DNA of 64,000 nucleotides. Origin: Caldilineaceae bacterium (GTDB lineage: Bacteria; Chloroflexota; Anaerolineae; Caldilineales; Caldilineaceae). The stretch lies in contig OY282376.1 of assembly GCA_958295845.1 (NCBI GenBank), positions 4,477,022 through 4,541,021 on the forward strand. The letters run 5' to 3'. The notes under the pieces were generated by a model. The model had not been told where the DNA came from, did not search any database, and saw only the letters and a list, made by a program, of their open reading frames with translations. The translations under genes were made by a program, and so were the position numbers. This document shows, piece by piece, positions 47,386-56,296 of this stretch. How positions within the stretch are numbered: position 1 is the stretch's first letter; every line of letters begins with the position of its first letter.

Positions 47386-49845
47386 CTAAATGCATTTGTG
47401 GACAGGGGTCCAGTCGAATTCCGGGGGTATGGTAAAGGAAAGGCCGGCGATATTGCTGCCAGTGACTTCGAGCTTTTTCCACTGGTCGGGGTCGGTGGAC
47501 CTGGTAAAGTTTCCGTCGGTTCCGATGAAGGCGGCGACCGGACAGGCGGCGTTGCCTTTGTTGTTATAGCGGTAGATCCCTAAAACGATATGGGGTTTCC
47601 CCCCTGCCGCTTCGAGAAACAGATTTTCTACAATGAGGCGCTCGAAGGCGAAGGTTGCGTCGGACCTGCTGGCGGTGGCGCTGGCGCCCAGGAGTCTCTT
47701 GCCGCCTACGGGGGAGCGCATGCTCAGCAGGAGGACATGGGTATCGGATTGGGAAGGCTGGCTGCCTGGCAGGTTTACGGTTCCGCGCAAGTCGAAACGG
47801 CGGATTTCGCAGAAGGCCAAGGGGGTGGGACTGCCGAGCACATCGGCGACGAGGGCTGCACCGACCGGATCGTAGTCTTCGAGTTTCTGGTAGCCGGGTC
47901 CGAGCCAGCCGGCGAACTGGCTTGGGGTGAGCCAGGCCCTGACGATTTCGGCCCAGTATTCGAGGGCGTTGGTCGACGCGTACCTGTCCTGCCAGAGTCC
48001 TCTGAGCATGGCGGCCTGATAGGCGCTGTTGAGCCGGGACATGAACTGCTGGCCGCCGGTGCGGAGTCTGAGCGCGTCTTCGATCTGGTGGGCGAATTCG
48101 TGAATCAGGGTGTGATTGCAGTGGCGGGCCACTTCGGGGGAGCCTGAGACCCAGCCGTATGGCGTTTCGCCGGCAAGCCCCTCAGCACGTGAAGCGACAT
48201 CCAGTCCAGTGAATTCAGGGAGTTCATCAAGGCGTCCCCCCTTTTCGAACCGGTCGGGATAGATGAGAACGCGGAAATTGAATTCGGCCATGGTCGCCAG
48301 GATGTCGGGTCGGTCGGACAGCATAGCCAGAATGGTGTCGCGCGTCTGGTAGAGTTCTTCGTCGGTCACTTCGTTGGAAGAGAGTACCGGGACTCCGCCG
48401 GCGTCCAGATATTTGCGGTAGTAGGAATGGACGCCGAGTGAATCGGGAGGCGCCGAGACAAAGGCGCTCGCCGCGGGCGTCGACATGGGCGTTGGTGTAA
48501 GCGAAGGTGTTGATGTCGGGGCAGGCGAAGGCGTTGGTGTCGGAGAAGGGGACTGCGTGGAATCTGCGGTCAGGGCGGCGGGCACGTGGTCCGACCAGGG
48601 ACCGGCATCGCCGGCGGCGTTGAGGACGCGCACGCTGTAGTAGTAGGTTATGCCAACGGCAAGATTACTGTGGGTGAATCTGGCGGCGGTCAGGTCTTCG
48701 TTGTCGAGCCGTTGCCAGCCGGCAGCGCTAGTCCAGTACCAGAGTTCATAGCGTACGGCAGCGGGGATAGGGTTCCAGCTGAGCTCGACGGCGCTTTGGG
48801 TTGGGAAGGCAGCCAGACTGGGAGCAGGCAATTCGGTTGCGGCGGAGGTGGCAGCAGGGGTAGATGTTGCGGTCGCCGGGCCGGTAGGCGCAGGCGCGGC
48901 GGTTGACGAAGCCGCTGGCGGCGATGACGTTTGCGTTGGCGTTGGTGTCGCGGTGTGCGCCGCAAGGTCTTCCTGGGTGGGGGAGGGAGTCGGGGTAGGA
49001 GGCGGCGTCGTTGCGGGCGTCTGCGTGGTGGTTGACGAAGGCGCTGGCAGCGATGACGTTTGCGTTGGCGTTGGCGTCGCGGTGTGCGCCGCAAGGTTTT
49101 CCTGGGTGGGAGAGGGAGTCGGGGTGGGGGAGGGAGTCGTTGCGGGCGTGGTGGTTTGGGTGGGGGTGGGCGACGACGCGGGGGCCGGCGCTGCGTCCAG
49201 GGTTGCGGAGACGGGCTCTGACCAAGGGCCGTCGACGCCCAGTTCGTCTACGGCGCACATCTGGTAGTAGTAGGTGACGCCAGCGGTGAGGCCTGCGTGG
49301 CTGTAGGTTGTGCCGGTGAGGTTGTGGCCGCCGAGCTGTTGCCAGCCGGTGTCGTCGTGCCACCAGGTCCAGAGCTGGTAGCGGGCGGCGCCGGGGACGG
49401 CATCCCACCTGAGGTCGACAGCGCCCGTTGACGCGCTGGCGGTCAGGGCGGGCGCGGCGAGATCGCTGGGAAGGGAGGCGGCGACCTGCTCGGACCAGTC
49501 GCTCACTTGTCCTGCGGCGGTGACGGCGCAGATCTGGTAGAAGTAGGTGTTGCCGGCGGTGAGACCGGTATGATGGAAGGTCGTGCCGGTAAGGTTGTCG
49601 CCGAGCAGCTGCCAGTCATCGGCACTGTTCCAGGTCCAGAGTTCATAGCGTGCGGCGCCGGTGATGGGGGTCCAGGTGAGGGAGATGGCGCGGTCTGCGG
49701 GCTGGGCGGTGAGCTCGGGGGCGGGGATTGCGGCAGGCGGCGAGGTCTCCTGTGCAGGGGACGGGTTGGTGTGCAGGAGAATGGCGAAGACGGCCAGGAG
49801 GAGGGCGGCGGCGGTTGTGGCGGGTCGGAGTGGGGTGGGAGCCAT
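47386..49845 (-). CDS. Exported FN3 protein with HExxH metallopeptidase-like domain
   Basis: 819 residues. Signal sequence about 1-32; FN3 at 38-126, 130-216 and 338-426; long Thr-Pro linkers, one of which (about 235-310) is a tandem duplication of about 48 residues. The C-terminal domain (about 465-819) has a zinc-binding H582-E-F-A-H586 motif and a downstream EYWAE segment (E629 or E633 as third ligand), a gluzincin-like arrangement. No named family is assigned with confidence. No good ribosome site is seen before the ATG. Confidence 0.8.
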   Translation of the reverse strand: MAPTPLRPATTAAALLLAVFAILLHTNPSPAQETSPPAAIPAPELTAQPADRAISLTWTPITGAARYELWTWNSADDWQLLGDNLTGTTFHHTGLTAGNTYFYQICAVTAAGQVSDWSEQVAASLPSDLAAPALTASASTGAVDLRWDAVPGAARYQLWTWWHDDTGWQQLGGHNLTGTTYSHAGLTAGVTYYYQMCAVDELGVDGPWSEPVSATLDAAPAPASSPTPTQTTTPATTPSPTPTPSPTQENLAAHTATPTPTQTSSLPAPSSTTTQTPATTPPPTPTPSPTQEDLAAHTATPTPTQTSSPPAASSTAAPAPTGPATATSTPAATSAATELPAPSLAAFPTQSAVELSWNPIPAAVRYELWYWTSAAGWQRLDNEDLTAARFTHSNLAVGITYYYSVRVLNAAGDAGPWSDHVPAALTADSTQSPSPTPTPSPAPTSTPSLTPTPMSTPAASAFVSAPPDSLGVHSYYRKYLDAGGVPVLSSNEVTDEELYQTRDTILAMLSDRPDILATMAEFNFRVLIYPDRFEKGGRLDELPEFTGLDVASRAEGLAGETPYGWVSGSPEVARHCNHTLIHEFAHQIEDALRLRTGGQQFMSRLNSAYQAAMLRGLWQDRYASTNALEYWAEIVRAWLTPSQFAGWLGPGYQKLEDYDPVGAALVADVLGSPTPLAFCEIRRFDLRGTVNLPGSQPSQSDTHVLLLSMRSPVGGKRLLGASATASRSDATFAFERLIVENLFLEAAGGKPHIVLGIYRYNNKGNAACPVAAFIGTDGNFTRSTDPDQWKKLEVTGSNIAGLSFTIPPEFDWTPVHKCI

Positions 49846-49992
49846 TTTCGGGTTTTCGTCAGAGAGTTGCAGGGCTGGCGGCAGCTGCCGGGTCGCGCTC
49901 GCGTATAGGGGGATCGCGGCCGCTCGTGGCAGAAGCTGCCTCTGTAGTTGAGACGCTGACGCGCGGGAAAGTGTTCCCAGTGGGGTTGAACT

Positions 49993-50155
49993 GGGCCGCG
50001 GAGGGGCGCGGGGAACTTCAAAACCTTTTTATCCACGGAGGACACGGAGGGGCACGGAGAACTTCAACATCTTTTTTGTCCGCGGAGGGCGCGGAGGGGC
50101 GCGGGGAACTTCAAAAACCTCTTGCCCACGGAGGACGCTGGGGGCGGAGAACTGC
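49993..50155 (+). repeat. A-family G-rich repeats, cluster A3
   Basis: Three to four units (CCGCGGAGGGGCGCGGGGAACTT, CCACGGAGGACACGGAGG and variants) with AACTTCAAAACC spacers, ending at the 3' side of the GxxExxY gene. Confidence 0.85.
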
Positions 50156-50163
50156 TCTACATC

Positions 50164-50541
50164 TTATTTTACAAGGCGCTTGCGCTCCAGTCTGCCGTGG
50201 CTGCCGAAGTTGAAGAGGAGGCCGACCTGGAGGCCGGTGGCTTTCAGATAGTTGAGGAGTTGGGCGTCTTCCGTGCCGGAGAGCTGGTTGAGCGCCTTTA
50301 GCTCGACGATGATCTGCCCGAAACATATGATGTCGGCGTGGTATCTCTGGGTGAGGGGTTGGCCCTTGTATTGGATGTGGAGTGGTTTATCGGCTTCATT
50401 GGGTATGTTGCGGGCGGTCAGTTCGAGCTGCATGGCTTCTTGATACACTTTTTCGAGGAAGCCCGGCCCGAGGGTACGATGCAGTTCGATGGCCGCCCCA
50501 GTGACGGCATAGGTTTCTTGCTCCAGAAGCAGATTGGTCAT
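50164..50541 (-). CDS. GxxExxY-family protein
   Basis: 125 residues. The family-defining motif is G27-F-L-E30-K-V-Y33. The later D70 ... E80-L-K82 fits a PD-(D/E)XK nuclease-like core. The family is widespread, often in accessory regions, and has no established function. Full length with no truncation. It is flanked by G-rich repeats. Confidence 0.9.
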   Translation of the reverse strand: MTNLLLEQETYAVTGAAIELHRTLGPGFLEKVYQEAMQLELTARNIPNEADKPLHIQYKGQPLTQRYHADIICFGQIIVELKALNQLSGTEDAQLLNYLKATGLQVGLLFNFGSHGRLERKRLVK

Positions 50542-50802
50542 GGCTGGCGGTTGGATCCTTTTCCCTCTGTTTACACGCGGTTCTATTTGTGGAGTTTCGA
50601 GAATGGCGTAGCTGCGTTTTCCTCGAGAGATTTGACAAAGTCCATTGGCGTCCTGGGAGGCCGATAATGGTTATACGAACTAATGATCTTGCCAATCTCC
50701 GTTCGGTGAGTTGCGGGGGCGTTTTTGTGAGATTTTTTGCAAATATGTCCGCTTTGTCCGCTCGAAAGCGTTTTTCGGGTCGGAAATGGGGGGGATTTCG
50801 GG

Positions 50803-51144
50803 TCATTTGTCCATGTTGTCCATGCGTTTGAGGAGGGCGAGGAGTGTGCGCAGGTCGTTTTGTTCGGCGGCCTGCTGGCGGATTATTTCGATGAGTTCCT
50901 GGCGTCCATCGGCGCGGCCGGCGTGGATCGCGGCCAGGATTTGGGCGGCGTTCTTGGGTATGGGACGGCGTTCCTGGTCCTCCACGCCGTCGAAGTAGTC
51001 CTCGGGGTATTCCTCTTGTTCTTCGACTTCTTCGCGCCAGCGGCGGAGGGTACGGTCGGAGACGCCGATGATGGCGGCGAGGTCTTTCCAGGTTGCGCCG
51101 GCCTTGGCGGCGTCGCGGAGGGATTGGAGGTCTTTTTTGTTCAT
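50803..51144 (-). CDS. Small HTH protein, phage terminase small-subunit-like
   Basis: 113 residues with an N-terminal helix-turn-helix (AGATWKDLAAIIGVSDRTLRRWREE), an acidic middle and a C-terminal helical part. The HTH and size fit terminase small subunits and similar DNA-binding proteins of phages. No large terminase, portal or capsid gene is nearby, so it is an orphan. No clear ribosome site. Confidence 0.6.
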   Translation of the reverse strand: MNKKDLQSLRDAAKAGATWKDLAAIIGVSDRTLRRWREEVEEQEEYPEDYFDGVEDQERRPIPKNAAQILAAIHAGRADGRQELIEIIRQQAAEQNDLRTLLALLKRMDNMDK

Positions 51145-51529
51145 GGTTTTGGCAGGATTTACCTGCAGTGGCTAGCGGATAGTGGATTGTAGTTGGGGCG
51201 GGCATGCTGTTCTTGTGATGGCCTGTCCGTGCATTTCTCGGTGGCAGGCCGGGCACCCCAAAGAGGCCAAGTATCGCACAAATGTTTCCTTGCGGCAAGG
51301 ATTGTCACCCAATTGGGTGGACAGGGGTCATGTTGGTCGCGTTTGCGGAGACTATTCGGCGGTGACGACGATCTCGCTGCCGGGCCGGGAAGGACTGACG
51401 GTGTGAAATCGCTTGCCTCAGATAAGGGAGGACGGCGGCGCATGCGTGACAGGGAGGAAAGCAGATCCCATTTGAGCCGATACAGGTTGAACTGCTGCTT
51501 GCGTTCGGCGCGGCGGCGGACCGCAGGTC
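51145..51529. other. Intergenic region, no gene seen
   Basis: Only words like GGATAGTGGATTG (51175) relate to other repeats. No convincing coding frame. Confidence 0.45.
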
Positions 51530-52783
51530 TTATTCTTGTTCGTCGTCGGCGGTCTCGGTGTTCCCGTAGATCAGCTTCAAGGTACTGTCCTGGTCATACC
51601 AGCTATCGGTTGCCTGTTGGAGGGCCCTTTCCTCGATGAGGGCGACAAGGCGTACGTCGCGGCGCTGGCCGAGGGAATTGCGTTCGGCTGCCGCGCCGGT
51701 TCGCGAGACTTGCTGCAGGAGGCTGCGTTCACGGCCGGCAAGAAGCGGGAGGAACTTGCGCGCTGTTGCGCGGTCCAGGCGGCCGATTTCGGCCCTTTCG
51801 AGGGCCCTATTGGTTTGGAGCAGGCCGTCGAGGTGCAGTTCATAGGCTATGTCCTGCAGGAGCTGAAGTTGAAGATCGCAGCGGGCGAGGGGTTGGTCGA
51901 CGAGATGGGCTTCGAATGCGGCGGCGCGCTCTTGCCAGGTCCACTTGCGGGCAATTTTGGCGAGCGTGGTCTCGCTGGCGGCGTGTGTCATTCTGGCTAC
52001 CTGGCGGGTCGATTGCAGGAACATCAGGCTGAGGTAGATGCGGAGCAGGTAGAAGCAGCCGGGAGGCTCGCCGGGCTGCCGCTCCCATGGGAAGATCTCG
52101 CCTGGGAGATCCGAGGCGGGATCCTGCTGGTTTTCGTTTTCGATTTCTGCCACAGCCGCTTCAAATCGTTGCCGGTATTCGCTTCCGGTCTCATTTTCGG
52201 GATCAAAGGCGCGTGTTCGATATACCGCTTTTATTATTGGATTGACCCATTCCATATCGATTTCACGCGCCCTTTCCACGATCGGCCAGTACAGGTCCTT
52301 TTCGTCGATGTCCGACTCTTTGACCTCTTTCATGGGCGCGACAAGGTTGCGAAGGCCGCGCTCGCGCCGGAGGAGGGTGCCCAGATGCTTGCGAAGCACG
52401 GCGCGGTCCATTCTTGCGATGGCGGCGTTGGCAAGGGCACGGCGCGAATCGTGGAGGCCGTTGAAGCGGGCTACATAGGCGAGTTCATTGAGCAGCTGGG
52501 TGCGCCAGTCTCTCTGCAGGCCGGAGAAGGCGTCCCCCTGTTTGTCGCAGGCGGCGGCGCGCTTCTCCCAGTTCCACTGGCTGCCGGCCCTGGCGACAAG
52601 CCGGCTGGCAGGAGGCAGACCTACTGTTTGGGCGATGGCGGTCAGGTTTCGGGGCAGGGGGCGGGTGAGGTAGATCTGGCACCACCTGAAGTGTTCAAGG
52701 GGCTCGCCTGGTTGCTGTTCCCAAGGTTCCGGCTTGATCTCGATCTCACAGCGCGGTTCCTCTCCTGGGCGGGGGTACTTCAT
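51530..52783 (-). CDS. Phage-like protein with an internal duplication
   Basis: 417 residues from the ATG at 52783, chosen because AAAGGAG lies seven bases upstream; the open frame extends further but lacks a ribosome site. Two copies of the same unit are visible, near residues 17-80 and 225-300: EPWEQQPGEP...IYL......A.....R.....KRAAA and FPWERQPGEP...IYL......KWTWQERAAAF. Single copies of this PWERQ...W.ERAAA pattern are common in phage-associated hypothetical and terminase-small-like proteins. Function unknown. Confidence 0.7.
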   Translation of the reverse strand: MKYPRPGEEPRCEIEIKPEPWEQQPGEPLEHFRWCQIYLTRPLPRNLTAIAQTVGLPPASRLVARAGSQWNWEKRAAACDKQGDAFSGLQRDWRTQLLNELAYVARFNGLHDSRRALANAAIARMDRAVLRKHLGTLLRRERGLRNLVAPMKEVKESDIDEKDLYWPIVERAREIDMEWVNPIIKAVYRTRAFDPENETGSEYRQRFEAAVAEIENENQQDPASDLPGEIFPWERQPGEPPGCFYLLRIYLSLMFLQSTRQVARMTHAASETTLAKIARKWTWQERAAAFEAHLVDQPLARCDLQLQLLQDIAYELHLDGLLQTNRALERAEIGRLDRATARKFLPLLAGRERSLLQQVSRTGAAAERNSLGQRRDVRLVALIEERALQQATDSWYDQDSTLKLIYGNTETADDEQE

Positions 52784-53416
52784 GTTGTTGCTCCTTTGCT
52801 GCGGGCAACAAAAAAGCGCCCGCTTGCTGCGGCGGTGCGGGGCGAGTTGCTGTTGATGACTCGCGCGGCAAGGCCGTGGAAGCGGAGCGCCTGTGTGTGT
52901 TGTGGATGCGGGCGGCGGCCTGTGGAGACGGGGCCAGCACTCAGAAAACAGCAGGGGATCCAGAAATTTGATTTGTAGTGGCCGAGTAGAGGTGTTTTGT
53001 TGCTCTATGGCCAGTCCGGGTTCCAGTATAAGGGATCTTAAGGCGGATGTCAAGAGCAGACGGGGATTCCTGGACGGGGATTCTTGGATTATTGGATGGG
53101 GATAATTGACGGGGATTTATGGATTATTGGATGGGGATGATTTTGGAGAACGGCCCTTGCGGCGCGGAGGGGGTTGTTGTGGTTAGGGGATGGGGATTTC
53201 TTGATCTTGAGAGAGGGGGAAGGGTCGGCGAGGTGACGGGGGTGGAGGAATGGGGCATTCGTCGGTCTGGCCACTTTGCGGGGTGGCGTCGTGCGCACGC
53301 AGGACCGTCGCTAGCCGGTCGGCTCAGTCTCTTTCGCGGGCGGCGCGTTTGGCGCCTGTGGGTATGAGCTCGCCAGAGGCGTTCTGCCAGGGCGGCCTGG
53401 AGGTCGAAGAAAGGTG
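52784..53416. other. Intergenic region with B-family repeat
   Basis: The first part (52784-53055) shows no features. A B-family cluster lies at 53060-53155; the remainder is unremarkable. Confidence 0.5.
53060..53155 (+). repeat. B-family repeat cluster B1
   Basis: Units of GGGGATTCCTGGA, GATTATTGGATGGGGAT and variants, repeated about four times at 13-30 base spacing. Confidence 0.85.
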
Positions 53417-53695
53417 TCAGGTCACCGATCGCGAGGAGGCCTGAATGCGTTCGACAATCCACCGGGTAATCAGCTGCGCATGGGAGATGCCGCTTGCCCG
53501 GGCAAGCGCCCTGACAGTCCGGGATTCATCCGGCGCCAGACTAACCGTGACGGTTGTTTGACGGTCAAAGACCGGCTCGTCCACTTCTTCCAGTTCGGCA
53601 TCGAAGTCGGTTAAGTCATTTGTATCCCAGAAGTCAGCGAGCTCCCGGATCGAATCGGTCTGCAGGATCTTTTGGGGGGTCACCTGTTCCTCCAC
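53417..53695 (-). CDS. BrnA/CopG-like ribbon-helix-helix antitoxin
   Basis: 92 residues beginning at GTG. The acidic N-terminal half (SIRELADFWDTNDLTDFDAE) and the C-terminal ribbon-helix-helix (TTVTVSLAPDESRTVRALARASGISHAQLITRWIVERI) match BrnA/CopG-type antitoxins, which bind the toxin and repress their own operon. It overlaps the upstream toxin gene by 16 bases. Confidence 0.8.
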   Translation of the reverse strand: MEEQVTPQKILQTDSIRELADFWDTNDLTDFDAELEEVDEPVFDRQTTVTVSLAPDESRTVRALARASGISHAQLITRWIVERIQASSRSVT

Positions 53696-53976
53696 TGTCT
53701 ATATCGCCTTCTTTCCCTGCCGGTCATCGGTCGGGCGGTGACAGGGAGTCCCCGGCCACCAGGAAACCGGATTGCCACACAGAACAGAAATCGGCCCGCA
53801 TCTGTTTGTCCCAAAATATAATAGACCGGGTTTTTACCCCGGGATTTCGCACGTTGGACCAGTGGGCGACCGAAGCATACCTCTTCGACTTCATCAGTTG
53901 TAATGCCGTGTCGCGCAATGTGATCAATCCTGTCCTGAGGCCAAAGCAACTCGCCTATTCTCATGCCCGGTCCCAT
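53680..53976 (-). CDS. BrnT-like ribonuclease toxin
   Basis: 98 residues, toxin first in the operon as in brnTA systems. The ITTDEVEEVCFGRPLV segment and the C-terminal ARPMTGRERRRYRQWR end resemble BrnT-type RelE-fold toxins. BrnT of Brucella is an RNase; activity here is inferred. An alternative ATG four codons later is possible. Confidence 0.75.
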   Translation of the reverse strand: MGPGMRIGELLWPQDRIDHIARHGITTDEVEEVCFGRPLVQRAKSRGKNPVYYILGQTDAGRFLFCVAIRFPGGRGLPVTARPMTGRERRRYRQWRNR

Positions 53977-54054
53977 GTTTGCCCTGTCGTTGTTGCTCTA
54001 CACTATACCATATGAATACAGTTGATGTCCTATGGCCAGGCTACAGCAGTTCGC

Positions 54055-54270
54055 CGGACTGGGATTCCTGGACGGGGATTCCTGGATTATTGGATGGGGA
54101 TGATTATGGAGAACACCTTTTGATCCGCGGAGGACGCGGAGGGGCGCGGAGAACTTCTAAAACCTTTTTGTCCGCGGAGGACGGAGATTCTTGGATTATT
54201 GGATGGGGATAATTGACGGGGATTTATGGATTTCTGGATGGGGATGATTTTGGGGAACACCTTGTTTGGC
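54055..54270 (+). repeat. Composite B-A-B repeat cluster
   Basis: B-type GGATTCCTGGATTATTGGATGGGGATG (54058-54110), then an A-type unit (TCCGCGGAGGACGCGGAGGGG, 54121-54182), then a second B run (54186-54250). It shows A and B modules alternating in one orientation. Confidence 0.88.
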
Positions 54271-54299
54271 GCCCGGGGGGAGGGGTGCTTTTTGTCGGT

Positions 54300-54514
54300 G
54301 AAAGGAAGGCGGGTCTATTGGGGGGGTGGAGCGCTGGGGGCGCGGCAGAGGGGGGAGGGCGGCGGGGGCGGTTGTGGAGCTGGGAGGGGGGCGGCTGGGG
54401 GCGCAGCAGCCGGGGGGAGGGGGGCGGCTGCGGGGTCGTTTGTGGAGCCGGGAGGAGGGCGGCTGCTGCGGGGTCGTTTGTGGAGCCGGGAGGAGGGCGG
54501 CAGGGTGCGAGGGG
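54300..54514 (+). repeat. G-rich tract with 35-bp direct repeat
   Basis: More than 200 bases of nearly pyrimidine-poor plus strand with many GGGG runs. A unit of about 35 bases (CTGCGGGGTCGTTTGTGGAG plus CCGGGAGGAGGGCGG) occurs twice in tandem near 54429-54502. It ends at the 3' end of the next gene. Confidence 0.75.
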
Positions 54515-55171
54515 TTACCAGGCGTCGTAGGTGATGTCGTGTTCGGGGCCGAAGTGGAAGATGTACTGTTTGTTTATGTCGTTTTCGCGGTCGGCGTAGA
54601 AGGTGTCGACGCGGACTCTTTTTACGGAGGGCAGGTAGTCGATCTTGACGCGTTTGCCGGTGAGGGGGTTGAAGCCGAGGTAGATGGAGGCCTCGGGGCC
54701 GTCCGGATGCCTGGCGGCGAGCTCGGCGAAGCCGGGGACCCAGGGGCCGAGGCGCGTTTTGCCGTCTCTGCCGACGTAGTAGACCTGGAGGCCGTCCTCG
54801 ACTTTGCTGAGCTGGATGGGTGTGGCGGCGTGGAAGATGATGCGATTGGGGGCGAGGGCCTTGATGCGCTCGTACTCGGCAAGGGCCTCTTTCAAGGTGG
54901 GCGTTTCGCCGGTGGCCGGGGGGGATGACGGCGTAGCGGTAGGGGGTCTCGGTGGGCCGCTGTCTCCTGACGGGGTTGGCGTCGGGGTCGATGTTGGATC
55001 GGGGACGCCGCCCGGGTCGGTGTTGGGCCCGCGTGTCGGGAGATTGGGGCCGGGCGGCCCTGGGGGGGCCTGGGCTACAGCAGCCAACGGCAAGGCAAGG
55101 GCCAGAAGGAGGACAAGTATACAGAGGTTTCGTATGCTGCGTGCGTTTCGGGGCGGGGTTGTTCCGGACAT
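54515..55171 (-). CDS. Secreted protein of unknown family, paralogue 1
   Basis: 218 residues from the ATG at 55171 (GGAGAG upstream). Signal sequence ending AAVAQA, Pro/Gly/Thr-rich linker (about 35-95), then a C-terminal domain of about 110 residues: FHAATPIQL ... YYVGRDGK ... GPW...F.ELA ... NPLTGK ... YLPS ... R.DTFY.D ... ending DAW-stop. The same domain recurs in the genes ending at 56297 and 57775. I do not recognise a family. This copy lacks the two Cys present in the other two near the domain start. Confidence 0.75.
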   Translation of the reverse strand: MSGTTPPRNARSIRNLCILVLLLALALPLAAVAQAPPGPPGPNLPTRGPNTDPGGVPDPTSTPTPTPSGDSGPPRPPTATPSSPPATGETPTLKEALAEYERIKALAPNRIIFHAATPIQLSKVEDGLQVYYVGRDGKTRLGPWVPGFAELAARHPDGPEASIYLGFNPLTGKRVKIDYLPSVKRVRVDTFYADRENDINKQYIFHFGPEHDITYDAW

Positions 55172-55755
55172 GAAAAGGTACTCTCCAATCACTAGACCAG
55201 GGTTCGATCTGGCCGCACAATCACTGAAGGGAAAATCTGCCGAACAATTATAAACTTGCATGGCGGGGGTCGTCAATTCGGCGGAACGGCAGTTTTTAGT
55301 CGTTGGTTTTTAGTTTTTAGTGAACTGCCAGGTACGCGGAGGACTGGGATTTTTGGATTATTGGATGGGGATGATTTTGGAGATCACCTTTTGGCCGCGG
55401 AGGACGGGGACTTTTGGATTATTGGATGGGGATAATTTGGGCGAACTGCTTTTGGCCGCGGAGGGCGCGGAGAATGATGGGCAGTTTTTGGTATTCAGAT
55501 TCGGGTTTTTGGTGGACTATCGTTTTGCTGGCTTCAGGCGCTTTCGGCGTAACCCGATTGCGGGAGGCCGCGGTATCCCGGCCATTGGGATTGCCCTAGG
55601 CGGGCTTGGCAGGCCGTTCCATTTCGGACCTCAGGCAGCGGTCCGGTTTTTTGGGAGTAAGCTCAGATAGTTGCGAACAGGCTGTCTCGTCACAGCCGTT
55701 GCGGGGCAGAATGGGAATTCTGGAATCGTGTGAATTACAGGGGGGTTTGTATGTG
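55172..55755. other. Intergenic region with B/A repeats
   Basis: Words of the AGTTTTTAGT type (55290-55320) precede a composite B-A cluster (55335-55475: GGATTTTTGGATTATTGGATGGGGATG, CCGCGGAGGACGGGG). No gene seen in the rest. Confidence 0.55.
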
Positions 55756-56019
55756 TTACGGGGTGGGCAGGCGAAGGATAATGTCGCGCCAAGCAGCGAA
55801 AAGGGCGGCGAGCAATACTATTCCTGCGCCCACGACGCGCCACGTGATCCAGTTCTTGAGGGATTCGATGTCCTTCCTGAGGTTTCCGATGTCTTCTTTG
55901 GTGGCGAAGGACTCAGATTTACCTTGAATGAATCCCAGTTGTTGAGCAAACGCGCGTGACTCATCGTCACCAAGCACACCGCTTTCCAATCTACGCGTTT
56001 CGCTTTCCTGTGTAGTCAT
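55756..56019 (-). CDS. Small coiled-coil, single-membrane-helix protein
   Basis: 87 residues from the ATG at 56019. The N-terminal two thirds are polar and helical (FATKEDIGNLRKDIESLKNWI) and a hydrophobic helix follows (GAGIVLLAALFAAW). It resembles the layout of the protein at 60981-61235. No ribosome site is visible. Function unknown. Confidence 0.55.
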   Translation of the reverse strand: MTTQESETRRLESGVLGDDESRAFAQQLGFIQGKSESFATKEDIGNLRKDIESLKNWITWRVVGAGIVLLAALFAAWRDIILRLPTP

Positions 56020-56214
56020 GCCGACATGATAGCACAACAAGCAGAGGTTGTTAATTCCTTGGCAGGGGGAACTGCAAATGTCAGGGGCCAGGGGAAAGGG
56101 GAGAGGGACGATTGAACTGCTGATAGATGGGGTGCGCCAGGGCGTGGGCGGTGTCGGGGGTTTTGTGCGAGAGGGCGTCTGCGGTTGAAGAGACGGGACT
56201 GAGCGGGCAAAGGC

Positions 56215-56247
56215 GGAGCGCCAGGGAGGTCGTATCCCTGGCGCTCC
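56215..56247. terminator. Hairpin downstream of secreted paralogue 2
   Basis: A perfect 13-bp stem GGAGCGCCAGGGA / TCCCTGGCGCTCC with a 7-base loop, 50 bases past the minus-strand stop. There is no T run on either side; the same hairpin recurs after paralogue 3. Confidence 0.6.
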
Positions 56248-56296
56248 TGTGGTTCAAGTTTCGCGTCTCGTGTGGGAGAGGCACCTTGCTTCCTGG

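Noticed and set aside
50396..51298. 300-codon minus-strand open frame
   Set aside because: Pro/Arg-rich shadow overlapping the HTH gene in another frame and the GxxExxY gene.
51536..52978. 480-codon plus-strand open frame
   Set aside because: Antisense of the duplicated phage-like gene, which has a strong ribosome site and conserved motifs.
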